Of a DNA stretch of 64,000 nt, positions 44,584-51,985 are shown piece after piece. The stretch is from Streptomyces sp. ISL-10 (GTDB lineage: Bacteria; Actinomycetota; Actinomycetes; Streptomycetales; Streptomycetaceae), in assembly GCF_018614575.1 (NCBI RefSeq), contig NZ_JAGGOJ010000018.1:148825-212824 (forward strand), in the 5' to 3' direction. The stretch's first letter is position 1. Each line of letters starts with the position of its first letter. The notes beneath the pieces were generated by a model. That model did not search any database and was not told where the DNA came from. It saw nothing but the letters and a program-made list of their open reading frames with translations. The position numbers were made by a program, and so were the translations under genes.

Positions 44584-44804
44584 CGGGCCCCTTCCCCAAC
44601 GAAATGCGGACGAAGGCACACATTAGGGGATGACCAGGACGCCACCACAGGCGGCACTCCGCACCCGAGGTTACGCCTCAACTCCCGCCCCCCGCACACA
44701 CATCCGAGCCCGGGGCACCACGAACACCCCGCGGCGACATACGCCGAGGGGTGAGGAATGGGGTAGAGTGTGCGACGATGCGGAGCTGATCACCGGTCCG
44801 CTGC

Positions 44805-44878
44805 GCGGGTGTAGTTTAATGGTAGAACATGAGCTTCCCAAGCTCAGAGCGCGGGTTCGATTCCCGTCACCCGCTCCA
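44805..44878 (+). tRNA. tRNA-Gly (anticodon CCC)
   Basis: 74 bases. The acceptor stem GCGGGTG pairs with CACCCGC. The D arm is TAGTTTAATGGTA. The anticodon stem TGAGC/GCTCA closes the loop TTCCCAA with anticodon CCC. The T arm is GCGGGTTCGATTCCCGT, and CCA is encoded. Its 3' 44 bases are repeated at 56363-56406, so it is the attachment site of the integrative element that follows. Confidence 0.97.
44835..44878. repeat. attL: 44-base direct repeat (tRNA-Gly 3' end)
   Basis: Identical to 56363-56406; begins TTCCCAAGCTCAGAGCGCGG and ends with the encoded CCA. The match extends imperfectly beyond the CCA into the following terminator-like sequence (GAAGGCCCAGG, CCCGGGCCTTT). Confidence 0.95.
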
Positions 44879-44883
44879 TGCAG

Positions 44884-44910
44884 AAGGCCCAGGTCAGAGA
44901 CCCGGGCCTT
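44884..44910. terminator. Stem-loop between tRNA-Gly and the integrase end
   Basis: AAGGCCCAGGT and ACCCGGGCCTT with one mismatch and a 5-base loop. It ends the tRNA on the plus strand and, 20 bases past the integrase stop, may also serve the element operon. A related hairpin is at 56412-56450 past the other att copy. Confidence 0.8.
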
Positions 44911-44929
44911 TCTTGTTGTCTGGACCTGT

Positions 44930-46090
44930 TTAAGCGTCCCGTGCCACATCCGTGCCAGATGCTGGCGCATCCACTGCATTACGCCGCTGCCGGACGAGCC
45001 TGTCGAGACCGGCCGCGACCTCCCGCTGACGGTCGACATCCGAGTGCTGATAGATCAGCGCGGCCCGCTCGGTCGACTGTCCGGCGCGCACCATCGTGTC
45101 CTTGAGCGTCGCGCCGGAGCGGGTCGTCAGGGTGTGTCCGGTGTGACGAAGGTCGTAGAAGCGGAAGCCGTCGGGGAGACCCACCCTCGTACGGGCAGTA
45201 CGCCACTTCCGCCCGAAGGTGGACCGCCGGAACGGCTTGCCCTTTTCCCCCACGAACAGCAGCCCGTCCGGGCCCTTCTCGGCGTACCAGTCGAGGTGCC
45301 GTCGAAGGTCGGTCCGCAGAAAGGCCGGCAGGACGACGAGCCGCTTGCCCGCCTCCGACTTGGTCGGCCCTTCGGCCCGCTTGCCGGTGGTCAATTCCGG
45401 CGCGGCCTGCCGAACGCGGATCGTCAGGTTGCCGAGGTCCACATCCTTGCGGCGCAGCTCGGCCTGTTCCTCCGGGCGGAGGGGACCATATGCGCCGAGG
45501 TAGACCATCAGGCGCCAGCGTGGACCGAGGGCGTCGGCGAGCGCGTCGACCTGGTCGACGGTGGCGACGGGCCGTTCGGCCGCTGTCTCCTTTCCCGCCC
45601 CCCGGATGCGGCACGGGTTGCGTCGGATCAGCTCGTCCTCGACGGCCGTCTCCAGGATGGCCTTCAGTAGGCGATAGCTCTTGGCGACGGTGGTCTCCGC
45701 CCCGGTCGAGTCGAGCCGTTCCGAGCGCCAGGAGCGCACGCGCGGAGCCGTGATCTCGTCGAGGTCCAGGTCCTCGAAGGCGGGCAGGATGTGCAGCCGG
45801 AGGAGCCGCCGGTACAGCTCGTCGGTCGTCGGGGACAGCCGCCGTTCCTTGACCCACAGGGTCGCGTACTCCTCGAAGTTGACCGCTCCGGCGTCCGGGT
45901 CCTGCCAGTCACCACGGCGGATCTCGGTCCGCTTCTCGGCGAGCCAGTCGTCAGCGTCGCGCACGGTCGCGAAGGTCTCGGGCGCCGGCCGCATGACACC
46001 GTCCGGGCCGGGATACCGAGCTTGGTACCGCCCGGAAGGCAGCTTCCGCACCGCCCCGAATGCCCGCCGCTTGCCTCTCCTGTTGGCCAT
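44930..46090 (-). CDS. int: Tyrosine integrase of the AICE
   Basis: 386 residues. The N-terminal part (about 20-160) is the arm- and core-binding helical region; the catalytic domain follows. Box I arginine is in YLGAYGPLRPEEQAELR. Box II reads FYDLRHTGHTL, with Tyr where most family members have His. The box III region reads RAGQSTERAALIYQHSD, with Gln replacing the usual His before the nucleophile Tyr; I believe these variants are common in this Streptomyces integrase group. It drives site-specific recombination at the tRNA-Gly att site. Its start overlaps the excisionase stop by one base. Confidence 0.93.
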   Translation of the reverse strand: MANRRGKRRAFGAVRKLPSGRYQARYPGPDGVMRPAPETFATVRDADDWLAEKRTEIRRGDWQDPDAGAVNFEEYATLWVKERRLSPTTDELYRRLLRLHILPAFEDLDLDEITAPRVRSWRSERLDSTGAETTVAKSYRLLKAILETAVEDELIRRNPCRIRGAGKETAAERPVATVDQVDALADALGPRWRLMVYLGAYGPLRPEEQAELRRKDVDLGNLTIRVRQAAPELTTGKRAEGPTKSEAGKRLVVLPAFLRTDLRRHLDWYAEKGPDGLLFVGEKGKPFRRSTFGRKWRTARTRVGLPDGFRFYDLRHTGHTLTTRSGATLKDTMVRAGQSTERAALIYQHSDVDRQREVAAGLDRLVRQRRNAVDAPASGTDVARDA

Positions 46091-46302
46091 CAGGCAGCCC
46101 TCCCGTACCGAGCACGGCGACGGCGGATGGGCTGGACGGTGTTGCCGTCGATGTAGGCGTTCAGCACGCTCTCCGCGATCCGCACGTGGCGTCCGATCTT
46201 GACGAAGGCGATCCGCCGTTCGGCGATGAGTCGCCGCGGGAAGCGGGCGGTGGTGCCGAGGCGTTCGGCGGCTTGCTCGACGGTCAGCAGGAGGTCACTC
46301 AC
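46090..46302 (-). CDS. xis: Excisionase (helix-turn-helix)
   Basis: 70 residues from GTG 46302, reading VSDLLLTVEQAAERLGTTARFPRRLIAERRIAFVKIGRHVRIAESVLNAYIDG. This is the excisionase/MerR-type winged helix (AAERLG..., RRIAFVKIGRHVRI). The C terminus is basic (RRRRARYGRA). It helps the integrase excise the element. The start overlaps the rep stop (GTGA) and its stop overlaps the integrase ATG, so rep, xis and int are one translational unit as in pSAM2. Confidence 0.9.
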   Translation of the reverse strand: MSDLLLTVEQAAERLGTTARFPRRLIAERRIAFVKIGRHVRIAESVLNAYIDGNTVQPIRRRRARYGRAA

Positions 46303-47681
46303 GGCCGGTCTCCTTCCAAGGCAAGTGCTTCGCGGGCGGTTTGGCGGTTGAGCTGGATGTCTCTGGCGATGGAGGCGGCGAGGACGGATTCGCCGGGGCT
46401 GTGGCCCTGTCCTGCGAATCGCCAGTCGGCCAGGACGAGGATGGTCGGGTCCTGGTCCGGGTCGGGCCGGCCGAGTTCGTCGCGTTGCTGGGCGGCGCGG
46501 TAGTCGGCGCGGATCTGGCGAAGGGCGCCGAGGGTCGTCGAGTAGCGCCGGGACTTGCTGGAGAAGTGGCCGCGAAAGCCGAGCATGTGGGCCCAGACCC
46601 TCAGCCGCCGGTCGGGATACGCGGCATCCAGGTCGAAGCACGCTTCGATGAGGCGGCGTGGGTGGTCGGGGACCTCGAGGAGGACCAGGGCTTCACGGTT
46701 GCCGATGCGGCGGTCTACGGTGCCGGTCGTCTCGGCCGCTTTGGTGGCGTATTTGGCGACGTAGGAGGCGACGGCCTGTTCGGTGATGGCGGTGCCGGCC
46801 TCGAAGGCGCGGACGGGTCGGATGTCGAGCTGGGTGCCCCAGCGCAGTGTGCGGGCGGGGTGGTCGGCGGCGGCTGGGACGGTGATGGTCGTGTAGGAGT
46901 GGGCGACCGCGGCGCGGATGGCGTCGGTGAGCAGCTGCACGGTGGCCCAGGACGGCGGCGCCGATTCGGGGCCGTCGGGTCCGTCGAGGCGTACGACGGC
47001 GTGGAAGTGGACGGCGCCGCGCTTCTGGAACTCGGCGACCTTGCCGTAGGAGACCCGGGCGCGTTCCTTGAGTTCGCGCTGTGTGATGCCGGCGCGGGCG
47101 GCGATCTCGCGGCGGAGCCGGTTGGTGAAGCGCTGCCAGAGCTCCCCGGCGTGGTTGTTGAAGAGGACCGCCGCGGCGTAGTCGTAGGTGGCCGGGTCGA
47201 TCGGTGTGCCGAGTGTGTCGTCGTCCGCCGGGTGCCGGAGGCCGCAGCGGCAGCGGCCGGAGTCGGGGCGGTTGTGGACGCGGCCGAACGACGGTGCGGT
47301 GAGGGTGGCGAAGACCCGGGGGTGGTCGCGGACGGTGGCGGGTACGTCCTTGTCCTGGTCGCCCGCGAGCCCGGCGCGGATCAGGTGGTAGGTGTCGGCG
47401 GCGTACATCCACGCACAGGCCGGGCAACGGGACGCGCGGCGGTTGCCGCAGGCGACGCGGAGCCGACCGTCGGGCTCGGTGTCGGTCGAGTAGCGGTGCA
47501 GCGTGTCGCCGGTGGTCTTGTCCTTGGTGAGGGTCCAGCCGGACAGGTGGATGGGGTTGGCGCAGCCGCCGGTGCGGCGGATCTGGTCACGCCAGCGGTC
47601 GAAGCCGGTGGACCCGGCCACCCGCAGCAGGTCGCCGAGGGTGGCCGGGTCCAGGCCCGCGATGGTCGCGGTGTCGGTCAC
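46299..47681 (-). CDS. RepSA-type replication initiator
   Basis: 460 residues from GTG 47681, the length of pSAM2 RepSA. CGNRRASRCPACAWMYAADTYHLIRAGL is the Cys-rich N-terminal motif. HPRVFATLTAPSFGRVHN leads to the HUH-like HFHAVVRLDGPDG motif. ASYVAKYATKAAE carries the probable nicking tyrosine. It should make the single-strand nick to start rolling-circle replication of the excised element. A double-strand origin is expected nearby but I cannot place it. It overlaps the small gene upstream by 4 bases and xis downstream. Confidence 0.92.
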   Translation of the reverse strand: MTDTATIAGLDPATLGDLLRVAGSTGFDRWRDQIRRTGGCANPIHLSGWTLTKDKTTGDTLHRYSTDTEPDGRLRVACGNRRASRCPACAWMYAADTYHLIRAGLAGDQDKDVPATVRDHPRVFATLTAPSFGRVHNRPDSGRCRCGLRHPADDDTLGTPIDPATYDYAAAVLFNNHAGELWQRFTNRLRREIAARAGITQRELKERARVSYGKVAEFQKRGAVHFHAVVRLDGPDGPESAPPSWATVQLLTDAIRAAVAHSYTTITVPAAADHPARTLRWGTQLDIRPVRAFEAGTAITEQAVASYVAKYATKAAETTGTVDRRIGNREALVLLEVPDHPRRLIEACFDLDAAYPDRRLRVWAHMLGFRGHFSSKSRRYSTTLGALRQIRADYRAAQQRDELGRPDPDQDPTILVLADWRFAGQGHSPGESVLAASIARDIQLNRQTAREALALEGDRP

Positions 47682-47890
47682 CAGCGCCGCCTCCCCTTGG
47701 CGGTGCTGACGTCATTGCTCACAGGGCCGCTCAGGTTCTTGCCACGAGCCTTCTTCGGCTCGGGCCGCAAGAAGTCATGGACCTTGTGTGCCTCCCGTAC
47801 TTCCCGGATGTGGGCACCGTCGCGCTTGGCGCGGTCGATTGCTTCCTGCATGTCGTAGTCGTCGGGCTCGCGCCTGCTGAAGAGACCCAT
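47678..47890 (-). CDS. Small charged hypothetical protein of the AICE
   Basis: 70 residues, MGLFSRREPDDYDMQEAIDRAKRDGAHIREVREAHKVHDFLRPEPKKARGKNL..., predicted mostly helical and strongly charged, no membrane segment. Stop overlaps the rep GTG start by 4 bases and the start overlaps the upstream zinc-finger gene stop, so it is co-translated with rep. Similar small genes precede rep in other AICEs. Function unknown. Confidence 0.78.
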   Translation of the reverse strand: MGLFSRREPDDYDMQEAIDRAKRDGAHIREVREAHKVHDFLRPEPKKARGKNLSGPVSNDVSTAKGRRRW

Positions 47891-48078
47891 CAGGCCGACA
47901 CCTCCGCCCGGTTGATGGAGGACAGGAGGCGGGTGCCTGTGCCGTGGCAGGCCGTGCAGTGCGCGGTGACGGTGCGGAGGTGTCCGGCCCGGTCGCGGCC
48001 GCCGAGGGTGACCTTGACGGCGGGGAAGCCGTCGCAGTCGGGGCACACGCGTGTCCGGGCAGGGGTGGGCTGGGACAT
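47890..48078 (-). CDS. Small zinc-finger protein of the AICE
   Basis: 62 residues. CPDCDGFPAVKVTLGGRD and HCTACHGTGTR give a DnaJ-like zinc ribbon (CxxC twice, followed by HGTG). It may bind DNA or a partner in replication. It overlaps the next gene by one base. Function unknown. Confidence 0.8.
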   Translation of the reverse strand: MSQPTPARTRVCPDCDGFPAVKVTLGGRDRAGHLRTVTAHCTACHGTGTRLLSSINRAEVSA

Positions 48079-48185
48079 GATGGTGGTCCTTTCGATTGCG
48101 GTTGGAAGGGGCCGGACCGTCCGGGCGGCGGCGATGCTTGGCGGCTTGTGCGCCGCCCGGGGGCCGGTCAGTGCGTGGCTGTGGT

Positions 48186-48743
48186 TCAGCGCGCGAGGGT
48201 GCGGGTCCCGCGGCGGCCGGCCTTGCCCTTGATCTCGTACATGGCGGCGTCGGCGGCGGAGAGCGCGTCGGAGAGCCTTCGCAGCGGCAGGTCCGCGACG
48301 CAGGATGCCCCGGTGGACACGTAGAGCGGGATGCGTTCACCGGCGTGGGCGAGCGGTTCGTGGAGGAGGTCGACGAGGCGGTCGATGTCCTCGGTGCCGG
48401 CGGAGCGGACGACGGCGACGAACTCGTCTCCGCCGAAGCGCCCGGCGATGCCGTGTCGGCCGCACCAGGCGGTGAGGCGAGCGGCGATGGCGGTCAGTAC
48501 CGCGTCTCCGGCGGCATGGCCGTGCGTGTCGTTGAGGTACTTGAAGTCGTCGACGTCCAGGAGCAGGACGACGGCGTCGCGGTGGCGGCGGATGATGCGT
48601 TCGGCCCGTGTGGTCCATCCGGCGCGGGTTCGCAGGCCGGTGAGCGGGTCGCGGCGGGCGGTGGCCAGTCGGTGGGTGAGGTAGCCGGAGTGTGCGGCCC
48701 AGCCGACCAGCGGCAGGGATAAGGCGAGCGCTTGGGTGTCCAC
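48186..48743 (-). CDS. GGDEF diguanylate cyclase of the AICE
   Basis: 185 residues from GTG 48743. A short N-terminal hydrophobic stretch (ALALSLPLVGWAAHSGYL) precedes a full GGDEF domain: RDPLTGLRTRAGW, VLLLDVDDFKYLNDTHGHAAGDAVL with the metal Asp, and GRFGGDEFVAVV with an intact signature. It should make cyclic di-GMP, the messenger that binds BldD and controls sporulation in Streptomyces. No RxxD inhibitory site is obvious five residues before the motif. It sits inside the transfer/replication operon, between a small membrane protein gene and the zinc-finger gene. Confidence 0.9.
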   Translation of the reverse strand: MDTQALALSLPLVGWAAHSGYLTHRLATARRDPLTGLRTRAGWTTRAERIIRRHRDAVVLLLDVDDFKYLNDTHGHAAGDAVLTAIAARLTAWCGRHGIAGRFGGDEFVAVVRSAGTEDIDRLVDLLHEPLAHAGERIPLYVSTGASCVADLPLRRLSDALSAADAAMYEIKGKAGRRGTRTLAR

Positions 48744-48832
48744 GGTTGTCCCTTCGTTGCGGTTGGAAGAGGTGCGTGGGCCGTCCGGGCGGTGGCGATG
48801 CTTGGCGGCTTGTGGCACCGCCCGGAGGCCGG

Positions 48833-49123
48833 TCAGCGGCGGAATTCCTGGCGGAGCATGCGGACCAGGACCAGGAGGACGACGCCGCTGATGGAGAGCG
48901 CGAGGCCGGTGATGGCCACGGCCAGGAGCATGGAGACGAGGACCGCGCCGACGGCGACGACGCCGGTGATCGTGGCGGCCGGGTTGGCGCGGACCTGGTC
49001 GACGAGCCCGGGGCGGTGCGGGGCCGCCAGCGCGACGGGCCGTTCGGCCGGGACGGGCGCGGAGGCGATGCGGCTGGTGAGTGCGTCGTAGGTGTCGGAG
49101 GGCGGGTACTTGGGCTTGAACAC
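48833..49123 (-). CDS. Small two-helix membrane protein of the AICE (Spd-like)
   Basis: 96 residues. A hydrophilic N terminus (MFKPKYPPSDTYDALTSRIASAPVPAERP...) is followed by two transmembrane helices (AATITGVVAVGAVLVSMLLAVAITGLALS, SGVVLLVLVRMLRQEFRR). Size, position and topology fit plasmid-spread (Spd) proteins of Streptomyces conjugative elements. It is part of the leftward operon. Confidence 0.75.
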   Translation of the reverse strand: MFKPKYPPSDTYDALTSRIASAPVPAERPVALAAPHRPGLVDQVRANPAATITGVVAVGAVLVSMLLAVAITGLALSISGVVLLVLVRMLRQEFRR

Positions 49124-49145
49124 GGGCCGTGTCCTTTCCGGGTGG

Positions 49146-49301
49146 TTACTTGGCGAGCGGGTCGATGACCGGTGCGAGGAGGCTGTCGGCGAGGAGGTAG
49201 CCGCCGAGGAGGAGCACGGCGACGAGCCACCAGGGCGGGCGGACGAGCTTGATGCCGAGGGCGCCGACGACGATCAGTGCGAGCCAGAGCGGTACGTCCA
49301 T
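49146..49301 (-). CDS. 51-residue membrane protein of the AICE (Spd-like)
   Basis: The minus strand reads MDVPLWLALIVVGALGIKL then VRPPWWLVAVLLLGGYLLADSLLAPVIDPLAK, ending in TAA. Two closely spaced hydrophobic helices with a Trp-Trp turn. AGGAG lies 8-12 bases before the ATG. Codon choice matches the neighbours and the gene fills the gap between the transfer-protein gene and the 96-residue membrane gene. It is a likely spread protein; short length makes automatic callers miss it. Confidence 0.72.
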   Translation of the reverse strand: MDVPLWLALIVVGALGIKLVRPPWWLVAVLLLGGYLLADSLLAPVIDPLAK

Positions 49302-49320
49302 GGCGTGGTCTCCTGTGTGG

Positions 49321-49509
49321 TCAGCGTGGGTTGCAGCGGTGGGTGCGGGCGGCCAGCTCGGCGGCGGCGCGGTTGAGGTAGTCGGCCGACCAGTCGCAGC
49401 CGGGTGCGGTGCAGGCGGCGGCGTGCGCCTCGCGGCCCTGCCGGTCGCGGTGGGTTCCGATCTGGACGGGGCCGATGCGGTCGACGTCCCAGAAGCGGTT
49501 GCGCGGCAT
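49321..49509 (-). CDS. Mobile element transfer protein (small zinc-binding, Spd-type)
   Basis: 62 residues beginning MPRNRFWDVDRIGPVQIGTHRDRQGREAHAAACTAPGCDWSADYLNRAAAELAARTHRC. The N-terminal strand pattern and the AACTAPGCDWSAD ...RTHRC cysteine/histidine cluster match the small mobile element transfer proteins of AICEs. An excellent AGGAGGTGATC ribosome site precedes ATG 49509; GTG 49518 is a weaker option. It follows the DUF2637 gene by 15 bases. Confidence 0.82.
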   Translation of the reverse strand: MPRNRFWDVDRIGPVQIGTHRDRQGREAHAAACTAPGCDWSADYLNRAAAELAARTHRCNPR

Positions 49510-49524
49510 GCGGATCACCTCCTC

Positions 49525-50163
49525 TCAGGCGAGTCGGGCGGCGATGGCGTCGGCCATCGGGGCGGGGACGCCGAGCCGGGAGCGCAGGGTGTCGGCGTCG
49601 ATGTCGCGTCCGGTCGCCGAGCGGTGCGAGTCGGCGAGCTTCCGGGCGTGTGCGATGAGGGCGGGCGGTACCGCGGGGCCGGCGGCCGGGAGTTCCGGAG
49701 CCGAAGCGGGCTCGTCCTCGGGAATCTCCGCCCGTACGACCTCGGGTGCCGTGTCCTCCTGGGCGACAGGCTCGGGCGCGGGCCGCGGGGCTTCCGGGGT
49801 GTGCACGAGGAGCGTGCCGCCGAGGAAGGCGAGCGCCGGCCAACCGGCGACGAGGATGCGCAGCCAGTCCGGCACGTCGTTCAGGTCGAGCAGCCCGGCC
49901 GTGGCGACGTTCGCCCCGAGGGAGGCGGCGAGGGCGACGGCGAACCAGGTCCAGGCAGCCCCTCGCGACGCGCCCGCATCCCTCAGCGTGCGGAGCCGAC
50001 GCCAGGCGGCGACGAGCAGCAGGTCCACGGACACCGGGTAGGCCCATGCCTTCCAGCCGTGCTGTCCGGCGGCCTCCGCCAGGTCGTGCAGGTGGGAGAA
50101 GGACAGGGCCCCGGCGATCACGGCTTGCACGAGGACGGCGTCGAGTCGGAGCGATGGGCGCAT
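49525..50163 (-). CDS. DUF2637 membrane protein of the AICE (SpdB-like)
   Basis: 212 residues. The N-terminal half has four transmembrane helices (LVQAVIAGALSFSHLHDLAEAAGQHGWKAWAYPVSVDLLLVAAW, then WTWFAVALAASLGANVATAGLLDL and ILVAGWPALAFLGGTLLVH), the DUF2637 pattern. The C-terminal half is an acidic linker and a small helix-turn-helix-like end (ALIAHARKLADSHRSATGRDIDADTLRSRLGVPAPMADAIAARLA). It is a common partner of TraB in AICEs and probably acts in intramycelial spread. It lies 4 bases from the traB stop. Confidence 0.86.
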   Translation of the reverse strand: MRPSLRLDAVLVQAVIAGALSFSHLHDLAEAAGQHGWKAWAYPVSVDLLLVAAWRRLRTLRDAGASRGAAWTWFAVALAASLGANVATAGLLDLNDVPDWLRILVAGWPALAFLGGTLLVHTPEAPRPAPEPVAQEDTAPEVVRAEIPEDEPASAPELPAAGPAVPPALIAHARKLADSHRSATGRDIDADTLRSRLGVPAPMADAIAARLA

Positions 50164-50167
50164 GACG

Positions 50168-51511
50168 TCAGTCCTTGTCGGCGACCAGGTCGAAGGCCAG
50201 GGTGGGGACCGCGGGACGGAAGGCGGCCAGGCCGGGCAGGTCGGGTGTCAGATCCGCGTGCTCGGTGCATGTGGCCACCGCGTCGGCGAGCTCGGTGAAC
50301 GGACTGCGGACGAGGGACCAGCCGCCCGAGGAGTCGCCCGCGACGGCCACGCCGCGCTGTTCCGGCGCTATGGCGGTGGCGGCCAGGACGGCGAGCGGGC
50401 TGATGTCCCCGAGCGCCATCTTGGCGGTGGTCTCGTCGTTCACCCGGTGCGAGATGCGGCCTGTGAGCTGGGCGCGAAGTGCGGTTGCGCCCTTGCCGAG
50501 TTCTGCGCCGAAGCGCTGCCCGCAGACTTCCAGGTAGAGGCCGGCGGCGCGGCCGAGCTGGGCGAGGCGAACGAGCTGGGTGACCATCTGGTCTCGGCGC
50601 TTCTCGTCGGCGGAGCAGGCCGTGAGGAACAGCTCCGCCACCTCGTCGACGAAGACGACAACCGGTACCGGCCGCATGTCCTCCGGCAGTCCCCAGATGT
50701 CCGACGTGATGGTCTCCACCGGACCGGGCCCGAGCCGCTGCACGCTCCGGATCAGCTCGTATCGCTCGGTCATCTCCGCCACCAGGGCGTCAAGCAGCTC
50801 GGCGGCTTCATCCGGCGTGCAGGCGAGCGCGGACAACCGCGGGGCGAAGGGCGCGAGTTCCACACCCCACTTGCAGTCGATCCCGACGAGCGCGACGGGT
50901 TGAGGCGCGAGACCGGCCAACAGGCCCCGCAGGTAGACCGACTTCCCAGACAGCGTTGCGCCCATCACCAACTCATGCGGCACCGTGCGGAAGTCCCGTG
51001 TGTGGACCGCGCCGTCAGAGCGCACGGCCACCGGGATGCTCAGCAGCTCCGGACGCGCCGACTTCGGCATCACGACCTGGCGGAGCACGTCGTACCCGAC
51101 GACCTTCACCTGAAGCCACCCCGGGGTGAGAGCCGAGACGTGCACCGCGTAGGCCCGCCAGGAGTGGCGCAGTCGCTCGGTGGCCGTTTCGAAGTCGTGG
51201 ACCTCCTGCCCGGGCTGCATCCGGATCCGTAAGACCAGGCCGCTTGCGGTGAACCGGATACGAGCCAGGCGGGGCACCCTGCGCGGGGCCGTACGGTTCG
51301 TCGTCGCCGCGACAGCGAGGCGGAACCGGGACGGCGGCTCGGTGAGCCCGCACGCCTCCATGACCGAGCGGTACGTAACCACGATCCGGAGCAGCTTGGC
51401 GGGGGCGCCGACCGCGTACCAGTACCAGGCGGGGCGCCGGCGCCGCAGGACGAGCAGTCCGGCGGCCACCAGCCCCAGGCCCAGGTAGATCAGGAACTCT
51501 CGGGCGCTCAT
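50168..51511 (-). CDS. TraB-type FtsK/SpoIIIE DNA translocase
   Basis: 447 residues. An N-terminal membrane helix (FLIYLGLGLVAAGLLVLRRRR) precedes the motor: Walker A GATLSGKSVYLRGLLAGL, LVGIDCKWGVEL, Walker B VPVVVFVDEVAELFL, and GLYLEVCGQRFGAELGKGATALRAQLTGRISHRV. A C-terminal winged helix would bind clt repeats. It moves double-stranded DNA into the recipient, the hallmark of Streptomyces conjugation. No relaxase is needed. It is preceded, 3 bases upstream, by a small regulatory gene, and followed by DUF2637. Confidence 0.93.
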   Translation of the reverse strand: MSAREFLIYLGLGLVAAGLLVLRRRRPAWYWYAVGAPAKLLRIVVTYRSVMEACGLTEPPSRFRLAVAATTNRTAPRRVPRLARIRFTASGLVLRIRMQPGQEVHDFETATERLRHSWRAYAVHVSALTPGWLQVKVVGYDVLRQVVMPKSARPELLSIPVAVRSDGAVHTRDFRTVPHELVMGATLSGKSVYLRGLLAGLAPQPVALVGIDCKWGVELAPFAPRLSALACTPDEAAELLDALVAEMTERYELIRSVQRLGPGPVETITSDIWGLPEDMRPVPVVVFVDEVAELFLTACSADEKRRDQMVTQLVRLAQLGRAAGLYLEVCGQRFGAELGKGATALRAQLTGRISHRVNDETTAKMALGDISPLAVLAATAIAPEQRGVAVAGDSSGGWSLVRSPFTELADAVATCTEHADLTPDLPGLAAFRPAVPTLAFDLVADKD

Positions 51512-51514
51512 GAG

Positions 51515-51847
51515 TCAGCCCGCCAGCGCGGTCACGGCAGCGGCGCGGAAGGTGATTCCGTGCTTCTTCTTGCCGTCGAACTCGTTCTCCCACGGCCGGG
51601 CCACCAGCCCGGTCAGCGCCACCTGCGTGCCCGTGACGAGTTCACCGGAGAGGTCTGCCTCCGCCACCGTCACCGTGACCAGGTCGGCCTTGCCGTTCGC
51701 GACGAACAGCACGTCCACCGTCATCAGGGAGCCACCGGTCTCGGCGTCCACGGCGATCACGCCGTTCTTCCTGTCCTTCATCTTCGGCTGCGGGGGCTGG
51801 GCCACCATCGCGGTCACGCCGCTCATGTCCACGGGGATCACACGCAC
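51515..51847 (-). CDS. Small regulatory or DNA-binding protein leading the transfer operon
   Basis: 110 residues from GTG 51847, with AGAGGAG at a normal distance. It reads VRVIPVDMSGVTAMVAQPPQPKMKDRKNGVIAVDAETGGSLMTVDVLFVANG..., a compact beta-barrel-like sequence ending GITFRAAAVTALAG. It recalls conserved SCO3933-type proteins next to traB in Streptomyces elements; function is not established. It is first in the leftward operon, just after two operator palindromes. Confidence 0.75.
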   Translation of the reverse strand: MRVIPVDMSGVTAMVAQPPQPKMKDRKNGVIAVDAETGGSLMTVDVLFVANGKADLVTVTVAEADLSGELVTGTQVALTGLVARPWENEFDGKKKHGITFRAAAVTALAG

Positions 51848-51878
51848 AGAGATCACTCCTCTAGAAGTGTTGGACTCC

Positions 51879-51900
51879 GTCACTCATGTACATGAGTGAC
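51879..51900. promoter_or_regulatory. Operator A of the GntR repressor (perfect 22-base palindrome)
   Basis: Core ACTCATGTACATGAGT, extended by GTC/GAC on either side into a perfect palindrome. It lies 32 bases upstream of the transfer operon's first start codon. Shares the core with sites at 51917 and 52786. Confidence 0.88.
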
Positions 51901-51916
51901 ATGAAGAAGAGTGCAC

Positions 51917-51934
51917 GACTCCTATACATGAGTC
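51917..51934. promoter_or_regulatory. Operator B of the GntR repressor
   Basis: Core ACTCCTATACATGAGT, two mismatches from a perfect palindrome, 16 bases from operator A. The pair is placed to repress the leftward transfer operon. Confidence 0.83.
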
Positions 51935-51985
51935 AACCCGCCGAGACGAAGAAGTCGCGGCGGGTTGAAGGGAGTTGAGCGGGCG

